From contig JAIGNY010004470.1 in assembly GCA_020152595.1 (NCBI GenBank), positions 72,001-136,000 on the forward strand: DNA of 64,000 nt. Reading direction: 5' to 3'. Below the pieces are notes generated by a model, which was given only the letters and a program-made list of their open reading frames with translations, ran no database searches and was not told the DNA's origin. This DNA is from Chiridota heheva (Eukaryota; Echinodermata; Holothuroidea; Apodida; Chiridotidae). Made by a program: the position numbers and the translations under genes. Position 1 is the stretch's first letter, and each line of letters begins with the position of its first letter. Below, one piece after another: positions 55,918 to 64,000 of the stretch.

Positions 55918-57245
55918 AGGTTTTATGTCAATTTTCGTTAAATTTCTTTCAATCTGTAAGAAAGTTTCTTCATTCTCATGTAATTTTCGGAAAATTTCAA
56001 CAAGAAAATCAATTTTCGGAAAATTTCTTCCAATGTTGGGAAATTTCCTTAATTCTCGTGCAATTTTCTTCATTTTCGGGAACTATTTGGTCAATTTTCG
56101 GGAAATCTCTTCCAATCTTTGGGAATTTTTTTATTCTCGTGCAATTGTATTCAATTTCATTCATTTTGCGGCAACTTTTTTTCGATTTTTGGTAATTTGG
56201 AAATTTACACAATGCTTGTGATCTCTCATGGGCAAAGTTAATTTTGATGCCCCACAATGATTTAAAATCAACACAAAGTTCCAAAATGTAAGTGAGGAAA
56301 AGCAGACAATTTCAAATTCTTAAGTGTAAACCTACAAACCCACGGGCGCAGACCAAGAGGTGTGGAAGGATTGGCAAATCCAGAAATAACTCGGAGATTT
56401 AGTGAGAGACATTGCTGTTTCAATCGTTGTGCCATTCTTTAGTGTTTCTTTTTACTCACTCTTCTTTTCTTCAATTAAACTGTTAAACTTACATGCAGGC
56501 ACGCGTCCTCATAGGCGTATAAAAATAGTGTATCAAAGATAACATAACATAACATAACAAGATGACGGGCTAAGAAGGGTGAAATGAATCACCCATAAAA
56601 AGCCCAAACTAACACCACCACCATCACAAAAAAGAAAAAAATCAAAGACGCCCAGAGTTAGTAAAGAACTTATCAATGTTGACTTTGAAATTGTGAACAG
56701 AACTGAACTACCCACTCAGGCAAACCATTCCACTGATTAACAACTCTTTGCGAAAAGCTTAAACGCCGAATAAAACGCCAAACGTTCGATACATACTATG
56801 ATTCCAATCATACTAAGATACAAAAATTACCATATAATAGTCAATTTTCGGAAACTTTCCTTTATTCTGGGACAAATTTTCGATTTTCGGAAAATATCCA
56901 TCAATGCTAATTTGGAAAATTCCTTCAAGGTTTGAGGAATATCCTTCCATTTTGGGCAATTTCCTGAATTCTCGCGCAGTATATATTTTTGGATTTTTTT
57001 AAATATTTTTAGGCAATTTTTCTTCAATTATTGGTAAATTATCTTCAATTTTTGGGAAACTTCTTTCAATGCTTGAAAAATTCTTTCAATTATGCGCAAT
57101 TTTTTCATTCTAGGGGCAATTTTTCTTCAATTTTCCGTAAATTTTATCAATTATCGGGGAATGTTGCCAAATTTTATCAATTTGAAAATATTCAATGATC
57201 TTACCAAGTTTTCCTTCAATTTTGTGAATAATTTCCCAATCAAAA
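55918..57245. repeat. Degenerate T-rich arrays (two blocks)
   Basis: 55918-56215 and 56838-57245 consist of loose units like TTTTCGGGAAATTTCTTCCA and TTCTCGTGCAATTTTCTTCA. They are the reverse-complement type of the 17500-19065 array. The gap between the blocks holds a LINE 3' fragment. Confidence 0.75.
56540..56835 (-). pseudogene. LINE 3' end fragment with (TTATG)n tail
   Basis: On the minus strand the translation passes RVVNQWNGLPEWVVQF, the WN.LP motif after the RT domain of CR1- and Rex-like elements. It ends in repeated ATGTT. It sits between the two T-rich arrays. Confidence 0.7.
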
Positions 57246-57369
57246 GAAAACATGCTATAGGGAAGGTGAAATTCTTTCAGGGACCTTTCTCTCTGCTCCC
57301 GCTTATAAGATTAAGAACACTTTTAAGTGTTCCAATTTGTTCCAGTAACCGTGACAAAATTTACATAAT

Positions 57370-58130
57370 AATAACTTAAATTTTTAAAGCGCTTTTCAAT
57401 GCCATTGAAAATATAATTCCAAAGCGCTGTACAAAAGGTAAAATGAGAGAAAACATTGAAAACAGAAAACAACAAATAAGCTTTTACAACAAATAGTGAC
57501 ATTGTATAAGTAAGTTTAACTAAGACTAGTCTTAAATAAAGAATGAGCGAATCTCAGCCGGCAATGAATTCCACTCATAAGGAGCGAAATAACTGAAAGA
57601 ACGAGCACCAGTTTTTTGTATACCAAAACTGCCTGGATAACTCCTGCGAGTGGCGTTTAAGCTGGCGTGTGTAATAAGCTGACCCCAGGAGATAAAGCTT
57701 CCTCCCGACAAATCTTATCAGAGAAAAACAGAGGGGCATCATTTATACACAAGTATTAAAACTTAAAATGAATACTTGCTTTGACTGGAAGCAAATGAAG
57801 TTCTCTGAGAACAGGTGTAATGTTTCCTAGTGCGAGTAACTAAAGGAAGAGCGGCATTCAGAAAACGCTGTAGTTGCAAGATGAGTTGGTCATCAATGTC
57901 ATACAGTAATCTGTTAAAGTAATCAAGCTGTGAGGTAACAAACACATGAATTAGTTTTTGAGCACTAGAACGGTCTAAAAGTCGATGAATTCTACCAATG
58001 CGATACAAGGAGTAAGAGGCAGTTTTACAGACATGAGAGACATGATAAGACATAGAAGTCATGTCATCAAAATATACTCCAAGATTACGCACGACAGGGC
58101 TTGGTTTTACTAGAGTGACCCCAACCGCAA
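57370..58130 (-). pseudogene. CR1-like LINE 3' part
   Basis: The minus strand encodes RNLGVYFDDMTSMSYHVSHV, SYSLYRIGRIHRLL and LIHVFVTSQLDYFNRLLYDI, classic RT C-terminal motifs of CR1/L2-type LINEs, then TRTRKH. The 3' region holds CAGCGCTTTGGAATTATA and GAAAAGCGCTTTAAAAATT, a hairpin-like CR1 tail, ending with TTATTATTATG. Confidence 0.85.
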
Positions 58131-58149
58131 TTAAATTAAAGGAGCTGTT

Positions 58150-59844
58150 TTCCTAAATCCTGATATATATATGGGTGCAGCGCCACTTCGGCCGTCTTGT
58201 CGCTTTGTTGTTTTTGGCTTCGTTTTACATTTTTTTGAATAATTTTCAATTTTCAATTTTAAATCTGGACTTTGCCGAACGTCTTTAGATCATGCATGGA
58301 GAGGTTAGAACTGCTTTTAAACTGTTTTTATTGTGTAATCTACGAGAGAAAAAAATGTAAATTTATCGTATTTAATAGTCAGCCTTATTTTACCGTATAT
58401 AGGCCTATGTACGCATACACTGTGGACAACATCAACAATTGGCTACTGTTGCGTAACAAGTACCTGGGAATTCGAAAGCTGTTTTGAGCAACCCGTTTCA
58501 ATGGTAAATATGTCGCTGTCAGACTCGATTTTATTACATAGAACTGTATGTGTGCCGTTTCCTAATTACAATATTTCACCTGAGTTATTAAGTGGATTAA
58601 AAACATTGAATATGCTGTCAGAATCATGTCATGGACACAAAATTCACTCACATCCCTCAATTTGTTATTTAAACAAGACCGGCCGTAAACGCCTTAGATG
58701 GCGCAAAAGAGGGAATCGCGGGGGACAAAAACGTAAAATTCGTACTATTATCTCATCTCATCAGCCCGCTCATACTTACGGTAATTGTGCAAATGTGAAC
58801 AATCTTATCAAAATTCCGCCTGGATGTAAGAAGCAACTAGATATAAACGTCTGGAATGCTCAATCATTGTGCAATAAAACTGTGGCAATCTATGACTTTA
58901 TCCTCGATTCTGATGTGGACATCTTAATTATTTGTGAATCTTGGCTTGGTGCAGAAAATCCTGTGGTGATTGGAGAGTGCACACCATCTGGATATTCCAT
59001 TTTGAACTTCCGGAGCTGCCGAGAGTCGGGGATAAACACGGTGGCATTGCTTTAATTTACAAATCTCATTTGAAACTGAGCATTTCACCTTTTGCAGTTA
59101 ATGCTGATAAGTACACAACTTTTGAACATGCATGTGTGGCTGACATCGACAAGACATTTCATCTTGTTGCTATATATCGCCCCTCCCCACCCCCCCCCCC
59201 CTCCCTTCCCCTCCACCTTCTCATAGGAATGGCTTTACTGCAGCCAAATTCCATGAAGAATGTGAACATTTTTTGTGTGACTTAGAAAATATGCCTGTAA
59301 AGCATTTGATAATGGGTGATTTAAACATTCACGTTGATGATCCAAGTAAACCTGAAGTTTTGGATATTTAGCTCTGCTTTTTGAACATAATCTCCACCAG
59401 TTTATTGACAGGCCCACTCAGAGGTCAGGTCATATTCTTGATCATGTGATCTGTTAAGTTGATGATGACTTGTTGGTAGAATGCAATGTATCTCCCAACT
59501 TATATGGTTCCGATCATCACATGATTGAATGCTTAATAAATAAGCTGAAACCTGCACCAGAAAGGAAAGCTGTCACAGTTAGAAATTTTAATGATCTCGA
59601 TCTAGCTTTTTTCAAGACTGACCTTATTCAAGAGCTTAGCGGTCTCAATATGTTGAAAGATCCAAATGTTCAAGCCACCGAGTAGAATACAAGGGTGCGC
59701 AGAGTTCTTGGCAAACATTGTCCGGAGCAGACACGATTTCAACGAACGATTACATGTCCTATATGGTTCAACGATGATGTCCGGTCGGCCCGAAGAGAAC
59801 GCCGCAAATATGAGCGTAAGTGAAGAAAAACCCTTAGTGATACT
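58150..59844 (+). pseudogene. CR1-like LINE 5' part with AP-endonuclease
   Basis: After an untranslated leader, an ORF at 58501-59055 reads basic (RKRLRWRKRGNRGGQKRK). It enters the endonuclease with LDINVWNAQSLCNKT and LIICESWLG, then shifts frame (GGIALIYKSHL). Further stops occur before MGDLNIHVDDP (about 59310), SDHHMIE (about 59510) and a WFNDDVRSARRERRKYER-type linker (about 59770-59820). The RT is missing because the LTR element begins at 59845. Confidence 0.82.
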
Positions 59845-60136
59845 TGTGACAATATGCTTCAATATGTCAACACACAGCACACACACATTACACCACTTTA
59901 ACCAGTTAACTTGATATCAAGTCACAGTATTGAAAGTGCTTCTACATAAAACCTAGTCCTATGAGTCATACCTAAAGTATGTCCAGTGTCCAGTGAAAGA
60001 TACATATCATATGTATGTGAGGACTGTTTCAACACACTTTATATTATGTGAGAGTAGAATAAAGATTATACTGCTTTACTTGTGTATCCTGCTTCTTGAA
60101 TTGGAATAACCACAATAGACTGCAAATATTGTGACA
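59845..60136 (+). repeat. 5' LTR (inferred)
   Basis: Begins TGTGACAAT and ends ATTGTGACA, a near-perfect terminal inversion. It contains AATAAAG (about 60058) as a possible polyadenylation signal. The right end abuts a typical primer-binding site. The left boundary is inferred from the termini, as the 3' LTR is outside the window. Confidence 0.65.
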
Positions 60137-60151
60137 TGGTGTCAGAAGTGG
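60137..60151 (+). other. Primer-binding site
   Basis: TGGTGTCAGAAGTGG follows the LTR directly. Gypsy elements commonly have such a TGG-initial sequence complementary to a tRNA 3' end. I do not name the tRNA. Confidence 0.7.
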
Positions 60152-60364
60152 AGACTGGAAGAATAATTGCAAAGGAGAACTTCCAGAGACTTGATGTCTG
60201 GCAGGATCTTTGAAGTCTTTCTATCAGAAGTGGGGAGTTGTTAGCCGGAGGACAACTCCCTAAATCAGCTAAAAGCTCTTTTCAAATTTATATTTCATGT
60301 ATATGCTGTTAATCTGCTTGAAAGAATTTGTATTTGATGTCAATTTAATTTGAAAGAATAGACA

Positions 60365-61909
60365 ATGGAGCAAATTAAATCTCCTTCACATCCAGATTTC
60401 GACGCAGCCAGTTTGCCACAGATGTGGAAGCGTTGGAAGGAAGAATTCCAGCTGTATATTGATCTGGCAATGGATAAGAAAGAAGAAAAGCTTAAAATTA
60501 AGATGTTCCGATATCTAATAGGGACAAAAGGACGAGAAATTCTAGCTACGTTGGAAGTCCCAACTCCTATAGTTACAGAGGGGTCAGGTAGTTCAACGCC
60601 ACCAGAACTGAAGTTAGTGGATATATTAGCCGCATTTGATAAGCACTGTGATCCCAAACGCAATGAAACTGTTGAAAGATACAAATTCTTCACACGAGAT
60701 CAGCAGCCTGGAGAGGGAATTGACGCTTACATTACCGAGCTTAAACTTTTGACGACCACCTGCAACTTTGAGCAATTACAAGACTCACTGATTAGGGACC
60801 GCATAATTTGTGGGATAAAAGACATCTCACTGAGAGAACGACTTCTTCGAGAAGGGGAATTAAACCTAGAAAGATGCATATCAATATGCAGAGCGTCAGA
60901 GCTGCGCAAAGAACGGATAAAAACACTCGAACAGAATGATGCAGTCCAAGCAGTAAAACACAAGAATCGTCCCAATAGCAGACGACCAACTACTGGACAG
61001 AGTTGCAAGTTCTGTGGGTACAGGCATGAAGTGGTCCGGGAAAAGTGTCCAGCATATGGAAAAGAATGCAACATATGTAAGAAGCCCAATTATTTTGCGA
61101 AGAAATGTAGGCAGCGGGGCCGTCAGTCCAAAGTTCATGCCATGGAGACCTACGACGACGCATGCTCAGATGATTCCAGTTGCAGTTCTGGAAAAGAATA
61201 CCAAGAAATAAAATGTGTAACTCTGATAGACCCAGAGACAGTAAACAACGTGAATATTCAGAACAAAGAGTGCAAAAGTCAGGTGTATGCACACATGATA
61301 GTTAATGACAAAGAAGTGAAGTTTCAGCTCGACAGTGGATCCACATGCAACATTCTGCCTGCTAGTATGCTAGATGGCAACAGGCCGCTGGATGAATGTT
61401 GTCAGGTGTTGTCTTTGTATAACAATACCATCATCAAACCAAAGGGGACATGTATGGTCAAGCTACGGAATCCCAAGAATTACAAGAAATATAAAGTGAA
61501 GTTTATCATTGTAGGTGATGATCGGTGCGTGCCACTACTTGGATGTAGTGCAGCCCAGCAAATGGATTTGCTAAAGATTCAACATGAAAACATCCACCTG
61601 GTGAATGACAAAGTAAGTGACACTCAAATAACGATGACAAGTCTGTTGAATGATTACCAAGATGTATTTCAAGGAACTGGGTGCCTACAAGGTCAGTATC
61701 ACCTGGAAGTTGATCCAACAGTGAGACCAGTGGTTCACCCACCTCGAAAAGTGCCGGTTGCAGTTAGACAACAGCTTAAGGCAGAACTAGATAGACTTAC
61801 AAGAGAGAATATCATCGCTCCAGTGACCAAGCCAACGTCATGGGCGTCCAGTTTAGTGACAGTGATGAAGCCAGGCAAAATGAGACTATGTATAGATCCC
61901 GTGACCTAA
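60365..61909 (+). CDS. Gag-protease-RT start polyprotein of gypsy element
   Basis: 514 codons from MEQIKSPSHPDFDAAS. The N-terminal gag capsid region (residues 1 to about 205) has WKEEFQLYI and EGIDAYITELK. Two zinc knuckles follow: CKFCGYRHEVVREKC (about 214) and CNICKKPNYFAKKC (about 237), the second with Tyr where His is expected. The aspartic protease motif LDSGSTCNIL is at about 321-330. The RT start (RLTRENIIAPVTKPTSWASS) ends at LCIDP, where a frameshift leads to the stop. A single gag-pol frame up to this point suggests a recently active family with a mutated copy. Confidence 0.92.
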   Translation: MEQIKSPSHPDFDAASLPQMWKRWKEEFQLYIDLAMDKKEEKLKIKMFRYLIGTKGREILATLEVPTPIVTEGSGSSTPPELKLVDILAAFDKHCDPKRNETVERYKFFTRDQQPGEGIDAYITELKLLTTTCNFEQLQDSLIRDRIICGIKDISLRERLLREGELNLERCISICRASELRKERIKTLEQNDAVQAVKHKNRPNSRRPTTGQSCKFCGYRHEVVREKCPAYGKECNICKKPNYFAKKCRQRGRQSKVHAMETYDDACSDDSSCSSGKEYQEIKCVTLIDPETVNNVNIQNKECKSQVYAHMIVNDKEVKFQLDSGSTCNILPASMLDGNRPLDECCQVLSLYNNTIIKPKGTCMVKLRNPKNYKKYKVKFIIVGDDRCVPLLGCSAAQQMDLLKIQHENIHLVNDKVSDTQITMTSLLNDYQDVFQGTGCLQGQYHLEVDPTVRPVVHPPRKVPVAVRQQLKAELDRLTRENIIAPVTKPTSWASSLVTVMKPGKMRLCIDPVT

Positions 61910-64000
61910 ACAGAGCATTAAAAAAAGCCACTACCCAATGCCGACAATTGATGAGATGCTTCCTGATCTCAGTGATGCAAAAGTGTTTTCAGTCTTCGAC
62001 GCTAAGAATGGGTTTGGCACGTGGAATTAGATGAAGAGAGTTCCCATTTGACAACCTTCAACACGCCCATGGGCGGTACCGTTGGTTGAGAATGCCATTT
62101 GGTTTGTCTACAGCGCCGGAAGAATTTCAGCGACGCCAGGATCGGGCACTGGAGGGACTACCTGGAGTGAAAACAATAGTAGATGATATCCTTGTGTTTG
62201 GAGAAGGCAAAACACAAGAAGAAGCAGTCAAAGATCATGATAGCAAACTGAGGAAACTAATGCAGAGATGCAGAGAAAGAAACTTGAAGCTGAACTCCAA
62301 GAAGATAAAGCTGAAGCAAAATCAAGTGCCATTTATTGGACACATGATCACAAACAAAGGTTTGAAGCCAGACCCAGCTAAAGTGCGAGCAGTGCAAGAG
62401 ATGCCAAATCCAACAGATGTAGGCAGAGTCCAGCGGTTCCTCGGATTTGTTAATTATCTCAGCAAGTTTCTACCTCGGTTGAGTGATTTGTGCGAACCAC
62501 CACGGAAATTAACCACGAAAGAGGCGGAATGGTGCTGGCTTGATGCTCATGAAAAAGCAGTAGAAGAAATCAAACGCCTGATAACAGCCCATCCTGTCTT
62601 ACAGTACTACGATAAAGACAAAGAACTTACTCTCCAAACCGATGCCTCAGAAACTGGACTGGGAGCAGCCATCACACAAGATGGAAAACCGATAGCTTTC
62701 GCAAGCCGAGCTTTGACGGATACAGAAACAAGATATGCCCAGATTGAGAAAGAGCTACTTGCAGTGATATTTGGAATGGAAAGATTCCATCAATACACGT
62801 ATGAAAGGAAAGTCAATGTTCAGTCTGATCATAAGCCATTGGAAATGATCGTGAAAAAACCCCTCCATCGTGCGCCAAAGAGGTTGCAGCGGATGCTGTT
62901 ACGACTACAAAGATATGACTACGATATAGTTTATCACCCTGGGAAGATGATGTACCTTGCCGACACCCTAAGTCGAGCGTATCTCCCAGAAACCGGAAAC
63001 AACCAGACTGATATCGAGACCGTCAACATGCTGAAGTCTCTTCCGATCTCCCTAACACGGCTGAACGACATCAGACAATACACAAAAAGGGACCCAACCT
63101 TGCAAGCTCTAAAAGCTGTCATCCTTGATGGGTGGCCTAAAGACAAAGGACAATTACAGAATGATGTTGTGCCGTACTTCAATTTCAGAGACGAAATGAC
63201 AGTTCAAGATGGAATCATCTTCAAAGGCCAACGTGTGGTCATACCACACACACTCAGAAAAGATATGACCAGCAGAATTCATTCATCCCATTTGGGTATC
63301 GAAGGTTGTTTGCGACGAGCCAGGGAATGTCTTTACTGGCCAGGCATGAATGCAGCAGTCAAAGACTACATCAGCACATGCGATGTTTGCCGTACCTTTG
63401 AAACAAGACAGCAGAAAGAAACACTGATACCTCATGATGTTCCAGAACGCCCCTGGGCCAAGGTCGGTGTGGACCTTTTCCATTTCAACCAGAACAACTA
63501 CTTGGTCATTGTTGACTATATGTCAAACTATTGGGAACTTGAATACCTTAACAACGCCACATCCACAACGGTCATACACAAATTGAAAGCCAACTTTGCA
63601 AGATACGGCATCCCCGACACAGTCATCTCTGACAATGGACCTCAGTTCTCATCAGATGACTTTAAGAAATTTGCAAAGGCCTGGGATTTTGAACATAAAA
63701 CATCATCACCAGGTTACCCCCAAAGCAACGGCAAGGCGGAACAAGCTGTTAAATCAGCAAAGATCCTCATGAAGAAAGCTAAATTGTCCAAATCAGATCC
63801 CTACCTAGCCCTTTTAGACTTCCGAAACACACCAACCCAAGGAATGGAAAGCAGCCCAGCACAACAACTTTTTAGCCGGAGAACAAAAACACTTCTTCCA
63901 ATGAATCCCAAGCTACTCCAGCTCCAACATGTCCAAAACACTACAAACAAAATCCTAAAGAACAAGCAGCGACAAAGTTTCTACTATAACAAAGGAGCAA
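61910..64000 (+). pseudogene. RT, RNase H and integrase of gypsy element, open to window edge
   Basis: About five single-base shifts lie between 61904 and 62075. From about 62074 to the window edge one frame is open. RT active site TIVDDILVF (about 62177-62203), FLGFVNYLSKFLP (about 62440-62478), RNase H LTLQTDASETGLG (about 62629), integrase zinc region H...H...CDVC (about 63270-63390) and DDE residues near 63472 (VDLF), 63631 (SDNGPQF) and 63739 (NGKAEQ), with D-to-E spacing of 35. The protein continues past the right edge. Confidence 0.9.

Larger units (their letters stand above)
59845..64000 (+). mobile_element. Ty3/gypsy-like LTR retrotransposon, 3' end beyond window
   Basis: Order is LTR (59845-60136), primer-binding site, gag-protease ORF (60365-61909), then RT, RNase H and integrase to the right edge. 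Integrase follows RT/RNase H, the gypsy order. It is inserted in the CR1-like LINE. Confidence 0.9.

Noticed and set aside
58272-58487. Separate small gene upstream of the endonuclease ORF
   Set aside because: The sequence is best read as the leader of the CR1-like LINE; the 71-codon ORF has no recognisable domain.

Overview
The window is animal nuclear DNA: AT-rich, dense in transposons and minisatellites, with one host gene. There are no operons, ribosome binding sites or prokaryotic systems. Frequent AGGCCTA motifs, CR1-like, I-like and Ty3/gypsy-like retroelements, and tRNA-derived SINEs with a TGTCTTGCTCAAGGACAC core suggest a marine invertebrate, perhaps a deuterostome such as an echinoderm. 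That is an impression; no host gene tree can be built here.

The host gene is NADSYN1, glutamine-dependent NAD+ synthetase, on the minus strand. Sixteen coding exons run from the ATG at 55442 leftward to 2336 and give about 587 residues. The last 110-130 or so residues lie beyond the left edge. The glutaminase triad falls at E45, K114 and C175, and the synthetase P-loop SGGxDS is in exon 11. All exon junctions keep frame except exon 15 to 16, which is one base out.

The introns (0.6 to 8.8 kb) hold nearly all other content. Intron 13 (6125-14242) has a decayed I-like LINE carrying a nested copy of its own 3' end, a foldback MITE, and a 2.3-kb satellite of 30-bp units with an exact 330-bp higher-order duplication. 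Intron 10 has an A-rich degenerate array and an unclassified dispersed repeat broken by a SINE. Introns 5 to 8 hold minisatellites of 18, 19, 29, 33, 34, 38 and 77 bp. The 34-bp array grew inside the reverse-transcriptase region of a LINE. Intron 4 holds a second, longer I-like LINE. Introns 2 and 3 hold hAT-like and TTAA-type MITEs. Intron 1 has 23- and 28-bp satellites and a 1-kb-arm inverted repeat. Each arm looks like the 5' end of a Kolobok-like transposon with a decayed THAP finger, and one arm is split by a 1.0-kb hAT-like element.

Right of the gene (55443-64000) come a promoter-like region with a 71-bp hairpin MITE flanked by 9-bp repeats, A/T-rich degenerate arrays, LINE 3' fragments, head-to-head CR1-like LINE pieces, and a Ty3/gypsy-like LTR retrotransposon (59845 to the edge). 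The LTR element is inserted in the CR1-like piece and carries LTR, PBS, gag, protease, RT, RNase H and integrase.

I see no new multi-gene system. The most notable items are the coding-derived minisatellite, the THAP/TTAA inverted repeat with its dated hAT insertion, the satellite higher-order structure, and the tiny MITE upstream of NADSYN1.
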